From the NCBI RefSeq assembly GCF_946227985.1, contig NZ_CAMKGL010000002.1, forward strand, positions 271,266 through 335,265: DNA of 64,000 nucleotides, read 5' to 3'. A model generated the notes under the pieces. It made no database searches and was not told where the DNA came from. It worked only from the letters and a program-made list of their open reading frames with translations. Numbering within the stretch: position 1 is the first letter of the stretch; each line of letters opens with the position of its first letter. The DNA is from Serratia quinivorans. GTDB taxonomy: Bacteria > Pseudomonadota > Gammaproteobacteria > Enterobacterales > Enterobacteriaceae. A program made the translations under genes and the position numbers. Below, piece after piece: positions 38,295-51,308 of the stretch.

Positions 38295-39803
38295 ATGGCC
38301 GACAGCCCACGCGAATTTCTGCTGGAAATGACCGATATCAGTAAGTCATTTCCCGGCGTCAAGGCATTGGATAATGTGAATCTGCGCGTTCGTCCGCACT
38401 CCATTCATGCATTAATGGGGGAGAACGGCGCGGGGAAATCGACATTATTAAAATGCCTGTTCGGCATTTATAAAAAAGATGCCGGCAGTATTGTTTTTCA
38501 GGGTCAGGAAATTGATTTCAAAAGCTCCAAAGAGGCGCTGGAACACGGCGTTTCAATGGTGCATCAGGAATTGAACCTGGTGTTGCAGCGCACCGTGATG
38601 GATAACATGTGGTTGGGACGTTACCCGACCAAAGGCATGTTTGTCGATCAGGACAAAATGTTGAAGGACACCCAGGCGATATTCGACGAGCTGGATATTG
38701 ATATCAATCCACGGGATAAAGTGGGCACGTTATCGGTATCGCAGATGCAGATGATCGAAATTGCCAAGGCTTTTTCCTACGACGCCAAGATTGTGATTAT
38801 GGATGAGCCAACCTCATCGCTGACGGAAAAAGAGGTGAATCATCTGTTCACCATTATCCGTAAGCTGAAAGAGCGCGGCTGCGGCATCGTCTATATTTCG
38901 CACAAAATGGAAGAGATTTTCCAGCTGTGCGATGAAATAACCATCCTGCGCGACGGTCAGTGGATAGCCACCCAGCCGCTGGAAGGGCTGGATATGGACA
39001 AGATCATTTCGATGATGGTGGGGCGCTCGCTCAGCCAGCGTTTCCCCGATCGGCAAAATACGCCGGGCGAGGTGATCCTGGAGGTGAAGGGCCTGACCTC
39101 AATGCGCCAGCCTTCGATTCGCGATATCTCCTTCGATCTGCATCAGGGGGAGATCCTCGGCGTTGCCGGATTGGTGGGGGCCAAGCGTACCGACATTCTG
39201 GAGACGCTGTTCGGCATCCGCGAAAAAATTGCGGGTACTATCAAGCTGCATGGCAAGGCCATCAACAACCATAGCGCCAATGAAGCGATTAACCACGGTT
39301 TTGCCCTGGTGACGGAAGAGCGCCGTTCCACCGGGATTTACGCTTATCTGGACGTCGGTTTTAACTCGCTGATTTCCAATATCCGTAACTATAAAAACAA
39401 AATTGGCCTGCTGGATAATGCCCGAATGAAAAGCGACACCCAATGGGTGATCGATGCCATGCGGGTCAAGACTCCGGGTCATCATACCAACATCGGCTCG
39501 CTGTCCGGGGGTAACCAGCAGAAGGTGATTATCGGCCGTTGGCTGCTGACCCAGCCAGAAATATTGATGCTGGATGAACCGACGCGCGGTATTGATGTTG
39601 GCGCCAAATTCGAAATTTATCAGCTGATGACCGAACTGGCGAAGAAGGGCAAGGGGATCATTATTGTCTCGTCTGAAATGCCGGAGCTTTTGGGAATTAC
39701 CGACAGAATATTGGTGATGAGTAATGGTCAGGTTGCGGGCATCGTTAACACCAAACAGACCTCGCAAAATGAAATTTTACGTCTCGCATCCCTGCACCTT
39801 TAA
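38295..39803 (+). CDS. mglA: Galactose/methyl-galactoside importer ATPase
   Basis: 502 aa double ATPase. First domain: Walker [10 protein letters not shown] (residues 42-50), signature [27 protein letters not shown]. Second domain lacks a normal Walker A ([11 protein letters not shown]) but has [15 protein letters not shown] and [13 protein letters not shown], as in all RbsA/MglA-type sugar ATPases. Powers sugar uptake with MglB and MglC. Follows mglB after a 164-bp gap with folded elements. Confidence 0.97.
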   Translation: MADSPREFLLEMTDISKSFPGVKALDNVNLRVRPHSIHALMGENGAGKSTLLKCLFGIYKKDAGSIVFQGQEIDFKSSKEALEHGVSMVHQELNLVLQRTVMDNMWLGRYPTKGMFVDQDKMLKDTQAIFDELDIDINPRDKVGTLSVSQMQMIEIAKAFSYDAKIVIMDEPTSSLTEKEVNHLFTIIRKLKERGCGIVYISHKMEEIFQLCDEITILRDGQWIATQPLEGLDMDKIISMMVGRSLSQRFPDRQNTPGEVILEVKGLTSMRQPSIRDISFDLHQGEILGVAGLVGAKRTDILETLFGIREKIAGTIKLHGKAINNHSANEAINHGFALVTEERRSTGIYAYLDVGFNSLISNIRNYKNKIGLLDNARMKSDTQWVIDAMRVKTPGHHTNIGSLSGGNQQKVIIGRWLLTQPEILMLDEPTRGIDVGAKFEIYQLMTELAKKGKGIIIVSSEMPELLGITDRILVMSNGQVAGIVNTKQTSQNEILRLASLHL

Positions 39804-39814
39804 GGATCAGAATT

Positions 39815-40825
39815 ATGAACGCGCTGAATAAGAAAACTTTGTTCACCTATTTCAAGGAAGGTGGCATTTACGTGGTGTTGCTGGTGCTGCTGGCAATTAT
39901 TATTATCCAGGATCCGACGTTCCTCAGCTTAATGAACCTGAGCAACATTCTGACGCAGTCTTCGGTGCGCATTATTATTGCACTGGGTGTGGCCGGGCTG
40001 ATTGTTACCCAAGGGACGGACCTGTCCGCCGGGCGTCAGGTGGGGTTGGCGGCGGTGGTTGCAGCGACGCTGTTACAGTCGATGGACAACGTCAACAAGG
40101 TGTTTCCGCACATGGAAACCTGGTCGATCCCACTGGTGATCCTGCTGGTATGTGCCGTGGGCGCGGTGATTGGCCTGGTGAACGGTTTGATCATTGCCTA
40201 CCTCAATGTGACGCCGTTTATTACCACGTTGGGTACCATGATCATCGTGTACGGCATTAACTCGCTGTATTACGATTCCGTTGGCGCATCGCCAGTGGCG
40301 GGGTTTGATCCCAAGTTCTCCGCCTTTGCTCAGGGGTTCCTGCGCTTTGGCGATTTTAAGCTGTCTTACATTACCTTCTACGCCATCATTGCGATTATTT
40401 TTGTCTGGATCCTGTGGAATAAAACCCGCTTCGGCAAAAACATCTTCGCCATCGGTGGCAACCCTGAGGCGGCAAAGGTTTCCGGCGTGAATGTGCCGTT
40501 GAACCTGATCATGATTTATGCGCTGTCTGGTGTGTTCTATGCTTTCGGCGGCTTGCTGGAAGCGGGCCGTATCGGCAGTGCCACCAACAACCTCGGCTTT
40601 ATGTATGAGTTGGATGCCATTGCTGCCTGTGTGGTCGGTGGGGTGTCCTTTGCCGGTGGGGTCGGTACGGTATTGGGAGTGGTGACCGGGGTGATCATCT
40701 TCACCGTCATCAACTACGGCCTGACCTACATTGGTGTTAACCCTTACTGGCAGTACATTATCAAGGGCGGCATCATTATCTTCGCGGTAGCGCTGGACTC
40801 CTTAAAATACGCCAAGAAAAAATAG
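39815..40825 (+). CDS. mglC: Galactose/methyl-galactoside importer permease
   Basis: 336 aa, about ten membrane helices; RbsC-type BPD_transp_2 permease. Visible are VTQGTDLSAGRQVGLAAVVA, the NVTPFITTLGTMIIVYG helix and the cytoplasmic coupling loop IGGNPEAAKVSGVNV. Starts 11 bp after mglA and ends before a strong terminator. Confidence 0.97.
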   Translation: MNALNKKTLFTYFKEGGIYVVLLVLLAIIIIQDPTFLSLMNLSNILTQSSVRIIIALGVAGLIVTQGTDLSAGRQVGLAAVVAATLLQSMDNVNKVFPHMETWSIPLVILLVCAVGAVIGLVNGLIIAYLNVTPFITTLGTMIIVYGINSLYYDSVGASPVAGFDPKFSAFAQGFLRFGDFKLSYITFYAIIAIIFVWILWNKTRFGKNIFAIGGNPEAAKVSGVNVPLNLIMIYALSGVFYAFGGLLEAGRIGSATNNLGFMYELDAIAACVVGGVSFAGGVGTVLGVVTGVIIFTVINYGLTYIGVNPYWQYIIKGGIIIFAVALDSLKYAKKK

Positions 40826-40841
40826 TTGTGTCTCAGCTATG

Positions 40842-40871
40842 AAAACGGCCAGCCAATGCTGGCCGTTTTTG
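40842..40871. terminator. Bidirectional terminator between mglC and sanA
   Basis: Perfect 12-bp stem AAAACGGCCAGC/GCTGGCCGTTTT with a CAAT loop and T-run; the A-rich left arm gives a T-run on the minus strand too. Confidence 0.92.
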
Positions 40872-40888
40872 TTTCTATGGCGGGAAAG

Positions 40889-41641
<753 letters not shown>

Positions 41642-41756
41642 TTACGCACACCGTGGCCAAAAAAGATGGCTCAAGGCTACTTTACCTGACTACTTGAAGC
41701 AAGCTTGTCCCCCTTCTGGCACGCATTGCGCCGCATTTTTAGGCGGTTTCGGCCAT

Positions 41757-41780
41757 AAAAAAAGTCCGGCGAGCCGGACC
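41757..41780 (-). terminator. Terminator of maeA
   Basis: On the minus strand GTCCGG-CTCG-CCGGAC (41764-41779) followed by seven T residues. Confidence 0.85.
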
Positions 41781-41885
41781 TTGAGTTTTTAATGAGTTAT
41801 CTTCATGCCCGAGATACCCGGGCCTAGAGCCCCTTCGGCACGCTCTCCCTAATATCGAGCTTTAGGGGGATAATCTACCTACAAC
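41781..41885 (-). other. Highly structured maeA 3' untranslated region, possible small RNA
   Basis: After the maeA stop the minus strand can form three further short hairpins before the terminator: CCCTAA/TTAGGG (41847-41852 with 41862-41867), AGAGC/GCTCT (41826-41830 with 41842-41846) and GCCCG/CGGGC (41807-41811 with 41819-41823). About 130 nt in all. Could be a 3'-UTR-derived regulatory RNA; no known RNA recognised. Confidence 0.4.
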
Positions 41886-43595
<1,710 letters not shown>

Positions 43596-43773
43596 TCAAC
43601 GTATCGGATAACTTTATAAGGGTGATCCTAAAAGATCGGCGAAATATGTACAGCAATTGTTATCGGATCATGAGGTAAATTGGCGTAATTATCGACGATC
43701 AAATCCTAATTTAACTAAAGAAAGTGTTTTAAGACGTGAATGCCATTGTAATCGGCTGGCGGGGCTGTTAACA

Positions 43774-43793
43774 GCGGTGCCGGGCGGCACCGC
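43774..43793 (-). terminator. Stem-loop after cdd
   Basis: Perfect 8-bp stem GCGGTGCC/GGCACCGC with a 4-nt loop, 11 bp after the cdd stop; T content downstream on the minus strand is low. Confidence 0.5.
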
Positions 43794-43804
43794 CAGGATC
43801 AGGA

Positions 43805-44689
43805 TCAGAAAGTAATGCGGCTGACATTTTGGCAGCCCAGGGCAGCCAGCGTGGCACGGGTAGCATCCCATTGGGTGAGGATGGCACTTTCTGGCTCAGC
43901 CAGCACTGCGCGTTTCACTTTTTGACAGTCGCCGCCGGAAACATTCATCAGAATCAGCGCGGCCTGCAAGGGTGGCAAACTGGGGTTGAAGGCGGCGTTT
44001 TCCGCATAACGGCCAGTGTAAATCCTGCCGTCATCAGCCTCTAGTGCGACGCCGCTGTGGGCGTTGCTGTAGGGCGCGTGGCTCTGATTGGCGGCGGACA
44101 GCGCTGCTTTTTCCAGTTCGTCCGTCAGCACCAGTTGGAAACCATGATCGACCCGGTCCATCAACAGCGTGGTGATATCAAGGTCTTTCGGGCCAAAGGA
44201 GTCCGGCAGGTAATCGCCAAGCGTTGCCGGTTCACGGCCAGGCAGACGAATTTTAAGGCTGACGCCGCTGTTCAGTTCGTTCATAAACTGACGGCAGTGG
44301 CCGCAAGGCGTGTAGTTAACGGTGATGGAGGCCAGGGCGGGTTCACCGCGTAGCCAGGCGTGGGTCACCGCACACTGTTCCGCATGAATGGTTTGTTGCA
44401 TTGGGGCGCCGCTGAACTCCATATTGGCACCAAAATACAGATTGCCGCTCTGCCCACGGGCAATGGCACCGACATAAAATTGCGAGATTGGGGCTAACGA
44501 GCAGGCCGCCGCCAGTGGCAGCAGAGCGAATGCCAGAGCATCATCATCCAGCCCGCAGCGCTGCTTGATCGCGTCCACTTGTTCCGCCTTGAGCATGGCC
44601 GGGAAATCAGGCGCATCAATATAAGACTGCAGGGCAGATTGCAAGGTGGCGGGCAGTTCGCCAAAAGCGGTTTGAAAACGCGGGTGCAT
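43805..44689 (-). CDS. cdd: Cytidine deaminase
   Basis: 294 aa, the large dimeric enterobacterial form. Deaminates cytidine and deoxycytidine. Zn site: His102 and catalytic Glu104 (TIHAEQCAV), Cys129 and Cys132 ([10 protein letters not shown]), the same positions as in E. coli. The C-terminal half is the degenerate duplicate domain. Downstream of yohK on the same strand, as in E. coli. Confidence 0.97.
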   Translation of the reverse strand: MHPRFQTAFGELPATLQSALQSYIDAPDFPAMLKAEQVDAIKQRCGLDDDALAFALLPLAAACSLAPISQFYVGAIARGQSGNLYFGANMEFSGAPMQQTIHAEQCAVTHAWLRGEPALASITVNYTPCGHCRQFMNELNSGVSLKIRLPGREPATLGDYLPDSFGPKDLDITTLLMDRVDHGFQLVLTDELEKAALSAANQSHAPYSNAHSGVALEADDGRIYTGRYAENAAFNPSLPPLQAALILMNVSGGDCQKVKRAVLAEPESAILTQWDATRATLAALGCQNVSRITF

Positions 44690-44826
44690 AGAAACTCTCT
44701 CTACAGGTTAACGGGATAACATTCTAGGCAGCCTCGTGTGAATAAAGTGTGATCTAAATCTCTTTATTGATGAAATCAATGCAATGAAAAGAATAATTGC
44801 GAGATGTGTCTCAAGTTTTAACCACC

Positions 44827-45522
44827 CTAACTGAACATGTGCAGTAGCACCGGGAACAGGAAGGGGGCCAGCAGCGAGGTAATAATCCCGCAGATCACCA
44901 ACGCTAAAGAGCCGAAAGCACCTTCCTGATAGTCCATTTCCGCGCAACGAGCCGTACCCAGTGCATGAGATGCGGTACCCATGGCCAACCCCCTCGCCGA
45001 GCGAGTGGTGATTTTCAATAGTTTAAATAATGTATGCCCGAACACTGCGCCGAGAATACCGACGAAGATTACGCAGACGGCGCTGATTGCCGGGATGCCG
45101 CCGAGCGATTCCGCGACCGCCATGGCGATAGGGGTCGTAACCGACTTCGGCATGATGGAAGCGGCAATTTCCGGAGTCGCCCCCATCCATAAAGCGATGG
45201 CACCGCCGCTGATCATGGCCGTCATACTGCCGATAAAGCAGACGGCGATAATAGATTTCCAACGGGCGCGGATCTGGTGCAGCTGTTCATACAAGGGGTA
45301 GGCCAGCGCAACGACGGCGGGCTGCAGTAAGTCATTGAGGATTTTGCTGCCCTGAAAATAGCGTTCATAGGGGATGCCGGTCAGTAACAGCAGGGGAATG
45401 ATCACCGCCATCGATACCAGCAGCGGGTTCAGTAGCGGCATGTTCAGCCATTGCGCCAGCTTGCGCGCGGCAAAGTAGACTGCCAGCGTCAACGGCAATG
45501 ACCACCAGATTTCATGGATCAT
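44827..45522 (-). CDS. yohK: LrgB/CidB-family membrane protein YohK
   Basis: 231 aa, about seven membrane helices. Motif [21 protein letters not shown] and [16 protein letters not shown] near the C-terminus are typical of LrgB proteins, partners of LrgA-like holin-type proteins implicated in murein hydrolase control and in pyruvate transport in some bacteria. It overlaps yohJ by 4 bp. Confidence 0.94.
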   Translation of the reverse strand: MIHEIWWSLPLTLAVYFAARKLAQWLNMPLLNPLLVSMAVIIPLLLLTGIPYERYFQGSKILNDLLQPAVVALAYPLYEQLHQIRARWKSIIAVCFIGSMTAMISGGAIALWMGATPEIAASIMPKSVTTPIAMAVAESLGGIPAISAVCVIFVGILGAVFGHTLFKLLKITTRSARGLAMGTASHALGTARCAEMDYQEGAFGSLALVICGIITSLLAPFLFPVLLHMFS

Positions 45523-45926
45523 TTCTCACCCTCCGCGGCACCCGGCTTGCCGACTATGCGACGCTCTCGGTGGAAATAATGCGAGGTATAACCCACCACC
45601 ACCAGCACCATCAGGGTGCTGATAATGCAGGAAACCACCAGCGGGCCCAAATGCTCGATAATTTGGTCATAGTATTTCATCACGCCCACGCCGATAGGCA
45701 CGAACAACAGCACCATATAGCGGATTAGCAGATGACAGCCGGGTTTGACCCACTTGGCCGGCATAATCTGCGTGGAAAGCAGGGCGAACAGCAGCAGCAT
45801 ACCGATAATGCTGCCGGGAATGGCGATCGGCAGCAGCGCCGCGATTGCATTGCCGGCGAATAAGCAAAGGTAGATAAGGACGATTGCCCTTAGGTATTTC
45901 CAGCACAGAGTGAATAGCTTGGCCAT
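45519..45926 (-). CDS. yohJ: LrgA/CidA-family holin-like membrane protein YohJ
   Basis: 135 aa, four membrane helices; [17 protein letters not shown] and [16 protein letters not shown] are family motifs. First gene of yohJ-yohK, translationally coupled by overlap, with cdd following 137 bp after yohK. Confidence 0.94.
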   Translation of the reverse strand: MAKLFTLCWKYLRAIVLIYLCLFAGNAIAALLPIAIPGSIIGMLLLFALLSTQIMPAKWVKPGCHLLIRYMVLLFVPIGVGVMKYYDQIIEHLGPLVVSCIISTLMVLVVVGYTSHYFHRERRIVGKPGAAEGEK

Positions 45927-46062
45927 AACTTAATCCCGTTTAACCGATGCATTCATCATACAATTAAACTGTGACCTCCGCCACAAATCACACCATGAAT
46001 TCTCTCTATGGTTGCCATGCCTGCCAGGCAGGTTGACAGCCATAGTCAAGCCCGGTGCGCCT

Positions 46063-47286
46063 TCATTTTGTGCTGATGATACTTGCGCGGTATTGCTGCT
46101 TTTGCGCCAGGCGATGGCCGAGGAAAAAGAATAGCAGGCTGAACAATGCGGCGGCAATCAGCATCACAAACATCATTTGCGGTGCGGCATAGCTGAGTAT
46201 AAAACCGCAAAGCACCGGGTTGATGGCACCGCCCAGAGCGCTGAGGTTTTGCACACCGTAGTAGCTGCCTTTCAGATGCTGTGGGGCGATAAAGTCGATA
46301 AACATATACTCCACCGGGATCACGATAATCTCCCCCAGGGTAAATACCGCCATAGCGATGGCCCATAGCCAGAGTGATTGCCCGGCCAGGCTAAAACCAA
46401 TCAGCCCCATAATGAAAAATACGGTGCCCAGCGCCAGCCAGCGCAACATGTTTTCCTGTCGCATACCTCGGCTCAGTAAATACTGCAGGGTGATGACGAT
46501 ACAGGCATTGACGATCATCACCGCGCCTATGACCTGGTAGGCAAACTCTGCGTTGGAAACCAGGATCAGGTATTGCGACAAGTAACCGGTGAACTGGCCG
46601 AAAACCACCGCGCCAAGCGTACTGCCGAGAGTAAAATAAATCAGCCGGTGGTCGTTGCGCAGAATGGTCAGCGTTTGGCGGAAATTGGGCGGCGCAGAGG
46701 GGACGACCTCAGTCGCTGCTGGCGGTGTAGCGCGTTGTCGGTGCAGGCTAAAACTCAATGCCGTCACTGTGAATAAAGCCAATCCGCCTGAAAGGTAGAA
46801 GGGCAATAATGGGTTCAGCCCTGCCACCATCACCCCCAGTGATGAGCCCACCGCCCAACCCACGTTCACCAGCGTGTAGTTTATTGAAAAGGCTTTGATA
46901 CGTTGCGCAACCGGTAGCCAGTCGGCAAAACAGGCCTTGATGGTGATGCCCAGCACCGAATAGGCGGTATGCAAAATAGCCAATACCACGATGATCCCAC
47001 CCGGACGCGGGATCCACGGAATAGCGAAAAAACTCAAGGCGAACAGCAAAATAGCCGTCAGAATCAAGGTGTTTTTGTTGAACTTGTCGACCAGGTAACC
47101 GCCATACAGACTGGCGAAAATACCGATCATCAGGCTGATGCCCAAAATGATACCGACGCTTTTCGGAAGCAGGTGGAAATGCCCGGTGAGATAGATGGTA
47201 ATGAACGGTAGCGTGACGCCACGCCCAATGGTCAATACCAGCGAGCTGGCCAGCAATGTGTTGATCAGCGGTGGGAATCCCTTCAT
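46063..47286 (-). CDS. MFS transporter, YdeE-like
   Basis: 407 aa, 12 membrane helices. The N-terminus LLASSLVLTIGRGVTLPFITIYL and the segment FSINYTLVNVGWAVG resemble E. coli YdeE, which exports dipeptides and arabinose-like compounds. The family A-motif is modified (GGYLVDKFNKN). Substrate unknown. It lies 131 bp downstream of the orphan sugar-binding protein on the same strand, probably as a separate or loosely linked unit. Confidence 0.88.
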   Translation of the reverse strand: MKGFPPLINTLLASSLVLTIGRGVTLPFITIYLTGHFHLLPKSVGIILGISLMIGIFASLYGGYLVDKFNKNTLILTAILLFALSFFAIPWIPRPGGIIVVLAILHTAYSVLGITIKACFADWLPVAQRIKAFSINYTLVNVGWAVGSSLGVMVAGLNPLLPFYLSGGLALFTVTALSFSLHRQRATPPAATEVVPSAPPNFRQTLTILRNDHRLIYFTLGSTLGAVVFGQFTGYLSQYLILVSNAEFAYQVIGAVMIVNACIVITLQYLLSRGMRQENMLRWLALGTVFFIMGLIGFSLAGQSLWLWAIAMAVFTLGEIIVIPVEYMFIDFIAPQHLKGSYYGVQNLSALGGAINPVLCGFILSYAAPQMMFVMLIAAALFSLLFFFLGHRLAQKQQYRASIISTK

Positions 47287-47365
47287 GTCAGACCTGCTTA
47301 TACGTACGGTGATTAATTTGGTGTGGGTAACCGTAGGGGGCGACGATATTCGGCCCGATTAACGC

Positions 47366-47384
47366 GGGCGCCGCTGTGGCGCCC
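47366..47384 (-). terminator. Hairpin after the orphan binding-protein gene
   Basis: Perfect 7-bp stem GGGCGCC/GGCGCCC with a 5-nt loop. No T-run. Similar in sequence (TAGGGGCGC) to the hairpin at 19429-19448. Confidence 0.45.
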
Positions 47385-47417
47385 CTATAATCTGCCTGAG
47401 TATATGCAGGATCTGAA

Positions 47418-48488
47418 TTATTTGCTCGTTTTGGCCTGCAGCGTGGCGAACCAGGGCTGGATGAATGCATCACTGCTGCCCCAGCCCGGAATGATTTTGG
47501 CCAGGCCGGCGACGTTGACTGGCCCCGGCTGGCTGACCAGCAGTGCCTGTGGGATCGCGGCGGCTTTAAATTCATAGGTTGCCGGCGTCGGTTCCCCGGC
47601 AATTTTGTTCGCTACCAGACGCAGGTTGATTGCGCCGATCAGTTTGGTGTCCACCGCCACGCTGACTTTCCACGGGCTGTTGGCTTCGCGCATCAGTTGC
47701 AAATCCTGATTAGAGATGTCGATGCTGTACAGTTTGATCTCGGTACGGCCATTCTCTTTCAACGCCTTGTAGGCCCCCTGACTGAAGGCATCCCAGGTGC
47801 CCCAAATCGCGTCGATCTTGCCTTTCGGATATTTGGCCAGCACGGCGCCAACCTTGTTGGCGGTATCACCCTGAACATCGGATGACACTGCACCAATTGA
47901 TTCCAGTTCATGAATGCCAGGGTTCTGTTTCAGCAACTGTTGATAAGCGGCCTGGCGGCGTTCCATCGGCGGGAAACCGGCTACCCAGAGTTTGATGATA
48001 TTGGCCTTGCCGTTGAAATCCTTGATCAACTGACCGAAAGACTCATTGGCCAGCGAGGCGTCATCCTGCTGTGAAACGGTGACACCGGGGAGGGTGCCGC
48101 TGATGTCGGTATCAAAGGCAGATACGGCAATGCCCGCCGCCGTAATGCGTTTGACCAGATCGGTGGAATAGGGCGCGCGGCCCTGCGAGAGAATAATGCC
48201 GTCATATTTCTGGCTGATGGCCTGATTCACGAAATCCTGAAAGCGTGCGTCGTCACCGTTGCTGAGGAAGGTATCCACCTTAAAACCCAGCTTGCGGCCT
48301 TCCTGGAGGGTACCGGCCAGAAACTGAGTGGTGTTGTCGTCGGAGCCCAGATTACGGATCACCGCAATGCGAATGGGGCCCTGATGTTGAGCGATGGCGG
48401 TGGGTACCGGCGCAAGAGTTTCTGCGGCAAACAACGGCAGTGCGGTCAGCAGGCCAATGGCCAGCAGCGGGGTCTTTAGGGTTTTCAT
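47418..48488 (-). CDS. Orphan periplasmic sugar-binding protein (RbsB/LsrB-like)
   Basis: 356 aa. Signal peptide MKTLKTPLLAIGLLTALPLF, cleavage near FAA-ET. Peripla_BP_4 fold: IRIAVIRNLGSDDNTTQFLAGTLQEG, YDGIILSQGRAP, AVSAFDTDISGTLPGVTVSQQD and DAIWGTWDAFSQGAYKAL. Such proteins feed ribose/autoinducer-type importers, but no ATPase or permease gene is adjacent, so it must use a distant transporter, a chemoreceptor or has lost its partners. Ligand not inferred. Confidence 0.88.
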   Translation of the reverse strand: MKTLKTPLLAIGLLTALPLFAAETLAPVPTAIAQHQGPIRIAVIRNLGSDDNTTQFLAGTLQEGRKLGFKVDTFLSNGDDARFQDFVNQAISQKYDGIILSQGRAPYSTDLVKRITAAGIAVSAFDTDISGTLPGVTVSQQDDASLANESFGQLIKDFNGKANIIKLWVAGFPPMERRQAAYQQLLKQNPGIHELESIGAVSSDVQGDTANKVGAVLAKYPKGKIDAIWGTWDAFSQGAYKALKENGRTEIKLYSIDISNQDLQLMREANSPWKVSVAVDTKLIGAINLRLVANKIAGEPTPATYEFKAAAIPQALLVSQPGPVNVAGLAKIIPGWGSSDAFIQPWFATLQAKTSK

Positions 48489-48719
48489 TATTATTGGCTC
48501 CGAAAGCAGGTGAGAATTATCCCGGTAAGAGGTTACTTATAGCAGTCTTTCCTTCTGGACGTCTACTTTTTGTGTGGCAGTATCATGCTCCTGTGTCCAT
48601 TGATAAGACACTTTCTTTGTTATTAATTTTTACCGGCTTTTTTGGAAGCAGTGCGCAAGTTTGACGTTTGGATCAAGGTTCATACCGCGCCTGGCATTAT
48701 TGTGCAGTCGGAGGTCTTT

Positions 48720-49023
48720 ATGGAAAGGACATCAACGCCTATATCGCGTCGGTTGCGAACCAATATGACCAAGGCGGAAAAACGGCATGGAGACGACTAA
48801 GGGACCGCCGTTTTTATGGTTTGAAATTACGTCGTCAGTTTCCGATTGGGCCTTTTTTGTTGATTTTGTTTGTTGGCAACGGAAGCTGGTTATTGAATTG
48901 GACGGAGGGCAACATATGGAACAGGTCAGTTATGGCACCCGTCGTAGTCATTTCCTGGTGAGCCGCGGATTTACCGTATTGCGTTTTTGGAATGATGAAG
49001 TGTTAAACCATTGGGGGGAGTGA
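48720..49023 (+). pseudogene. DUF559-type endonuclease gene with two frameshifts
   Basis: Starts at an ATG with GGAGG upstream (MERTSTPISRRLRTNMTKAE), then the homology passes to the next frame (WRRLRDRRFYGLKLRRQFP) and again to a third (FVDFVCWQRKLVIELDGGQH, ending SRGFTVLRFWNDEVL). These pieces in order make a normal DUF559 (very-short-patch-repair-like PD-(D/E)xK) protein of about 100 residues. Both shifts are explained by single-base losses: one near 48787 and one in a run of six T at about 48853. Catalytic-type residues (IELDGGQH) survive. Could be sequencing error, but two independent losses favour a decayed gene. Confidence 0.8.
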
Positions 49024-49061
49024 CTGAGATTATTATGCAGTATTTGACGGTGGATAAAGAT

Positions 49062-49105
49062 CCCCTCACCCCGGCCCTCTCCCAGGGGAGAGGGTAAGGG
49101 TGAGG
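49062..49105. repeat. Perfect nested palindrome (CCTCACCC family)
   Basis: Arms CCTCACCC/GGGTGAGG (49064-49071, 49098-49105) and CCCTCTCCC/GGGAGAGGG (49075-49083, 49086-49094). Sits between the DUF559 remnant and the metG stop and can fold in either strand; a REP-like interspersed element, probably acting at the metG transcript end. Confidence 0.75.
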
Positions 49106-49121
49106 TGGCTCGTTAAGAGGC

Positions 49122-51149
49122 TTACTTCACCTGCATCCCTGGCTGCGCGCCGCTGTCCGGGCTGAGCAGGAAGATTTCTTTTCCGCCCGGGCCGGCAGCC
49201 ATCACCATGCCTTCAGAGATACCGAAGCGCATTTTGCGTGGCGCAAGGTTGGCAACCATGATGGTCAGTCGGCCTTCCAGCGCTTTTGGATCCGGATAAG
49301 CGGAACGAATACCGGAGAAGATCTGGCGTGTTTCGCCACCCAGATCCAACAGCAGCTTCAACAGCTTGTCAGAACCTTCGACAAAGTCGGCGCTCTTGAT
49401 CAAGGCAATACGCATATCAACCTTGGCGAAATCGTCAAAGGTGATGGTGTCCTGAATCGGATCCTCAGCCAGTGGACCGGTGGCCACTTTCGCCGCCACC
49501 ATATCTTCTTTCGAAGCGCTGACCATCTCATTCACCTTGTCCAGATCGATACGGTTGAACAGGGCTTTGAATGTATTAACCTGATGGCCCAGCAACGGTT
49601 GCGAGATGCTGTCCCAGCTCAGCTCACAATTAAGGAAGGCTTCGGTGCGTTCAGTCAGTGACGGCATTACCGGTTTCAGATAGGTCATCAGTACGCGGAA
49701 CAGGTTGATGCCCATGGAGCAAATGGCTTGCAAATCTGCATCGCGGCCTTCCTGTTTAGCCACTACCCAGGGTGCCTGCTCATCTACATAGCGGTTTGCC
49801 AGATCGGCCAGCGCCATGATTTCGCGGATTGCCCGGCCAGACTCACGGCTGGCATAGGCTTCGGCGATGCTTTGCGCCGCATCAACGAAAGTTTGGTACA
49901 GCGCGGGGTCGGCCAGCTTGTCGGCCAGTTGGCCACCAAAACGCTTGCTGATAAAGCCGGCGTTGCGCGAAGCCAGGTTCACCACCTTGTTCACGATGTC
50001 GGCGTTCACCCGCTGTACGAAATCTTCCAGATTCAGGTCGATATCGTCAATGCGTGAAGACAGTTTTGCGGCGTAGTAGTAACGCAGGCAATCGGCATCC
50101 AGGTGTTGCAGATAGGTACCGGCCTTGATAAAGGTGCCGCGAGACTTGGACATCTTGGCGCCGTTCACCGTTACGTAGCCATGTACGAACAGGTTGGTCG
50201 GTTTGCGGAAATTACTGCCTTCCAGCATTGCCGGCCAGAACAGGCTGTGGAAATAAACGATGTCCTTGCCGATAAAGTGATACAGCTCGGTGGTGGAATC
50301 CTTGCGCCAGAACTCGTCAAAGTCTAGATCGCCGCGCTTGTCACACAGGTTTTTGAATGAACCCATGTAGCCGATTGGCGCATCCAGCCAGACGTAGAAG
50401 TATTTGCCGGGGGCATCCGGGATTTCAAAGCCGAAATACGGCGCATCGCGGGAGATATCCCACTGTTGCAGACCGGACTCAAACCATTCCTGCATCTTGT
50501 TCGCCACCTGCTCTTGCAGCGCGCCGGAACGGGTCCAGGCCTGCAGCATTTCGCTGAACGATGGCAGATCAAAGAAGAAGTGCTCGGAATCACGCAGCAC
50601 CGGCGTCGCACCGGAAACCACGGATTTCGGATCGATCAGCTCTGTCGGGCTGTAGGTTGCGCCACAAACTTCGCAGTTATCGCCGTATTGATCCGGCGAT
50701 TTGCATTTCGGGCAGGTGCCTTTAACGAAGCGGTCAGGCAGGAACATGCCTTTTTCTGGGTCGTACAGCTGAGAAATGGTGCGGTTCTTGATGAAACCGT
50801 TTTCTTTCAGGCGGCCGTAAATCAGGCTCGACAGTTCACGGTTCTCATCGCTATGGGTTGAATGATAGTTATCATAGCTGATGCCAAAACCGGCGAAATC
50901 CTGTTGGTGCTCCTGGCTCATTTCCGCGATCATTTCTTCCGGCTTGATGCCCAACTGCTGAGCTTTCAGCATGATCGGCGTGCCGTGCGCGTCGTCCGCG
51001 CAGATGAAATGAACCTCGTTGCCGCGCATTCGTTGGTAACGAACCCAGATGTCTGCCTGGATGTGCTCGAGCATGTGGCCGAGATGGATGGAACCATTTG
51101 CGTACGGCAGCGCGCACGTCACCAATAATTTTTTCGCGACTTGAGGCAT
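49122..51149 (-). CDS. metG: Methionyl-tRNA synthetase
   Basis: 675 aa. Charges initiator and elongator tRNA-Met. Class I signatures: HIGH-type [12 protein letters not shown] (about residues 15-26) and KMSKS in [11 protein letters not shown] (about residue 334). Zn knuckle with [17 protein letters not shown] (about 145-165), and the C-terminal tRNA-binding (dimerisation) domain with [11 protein letters not shown]. Divergent from apbC, as in E. coli. Confidence 0.98.
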   Translation of the reverse strand: MPQVAKKLLVTCALPYANGSIHLGHMLEHIQADIWVRYQRMRGNEVHFICADDAHGTPIMLKAQQLGIKPEEMIAEMSQEHQQDFAGFGISYDNYHSTHSDENRELSSLIYGRLKENGFIKNRTISQLYDPEKGMFLPDRFVKGTCPKCKSPDQYGDNCEVCGATYSPTELIDPKSVVSGATPVLRDSEHFFFDLPSFSEMLQAWTRSGALQEQVANKMQEWFESGLQQWDISRDAPYFGFEIPDAPGKYFYVWLDAPIGYMGSFKNLCDKRGDLDFDEFWRKDSTTELYHFIGKDIVYFHSLFWPAMLEGSNFRKPTNLFVHGYVTVNGAKMSKSRGTFIKAGTYLQHLDADCLRYYYAAKLSSRIDDIDLNLEDFVQRVNADIVNKVVNLASRNAGFISKRFGGQLADKLADPALYQTFVDAAQSIAEAYASRESGRAIREIMALADLANRYVDEQAPWVVAKQEGRDADLQAICSMGINLFRVLMTYLKPVMPSLTERTEAFLNCELSWDSISQPLLGHQVNTFKALFNRIDLDKVNEMVSASKEDMVAAKVATGPLAEDPIQDTITFDDFAKVDMRIALIKSADFVEGSDKLLKLLLDLGGETRQIFSGIRSAYPDPKALEGRLTIMVANLAPRKMRFGISEGMVMAAGPGGKEIFLLSPDSGAQPGMQVK

Positions 51150-51308
51150 AGTGAGAACTTGGTTTCTGTAATGAATAAAAAGGGTCTTTGATGTTACCCG
51201 ATCGCGTCCGCCACGGCTAGGGCGGTTTCTTTATACAGACATGCGCCGACCGGCCTGCAGTTCTGATATGCTTAGCGAGAAGCTATCCATTAAAATCAAG
51301 GAGCCGGG

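Noticed and set aside
39099-39767. 222-codon open frame antisense to mglA
   Set aside because: Shadow of the second ATPase domain of mglA.
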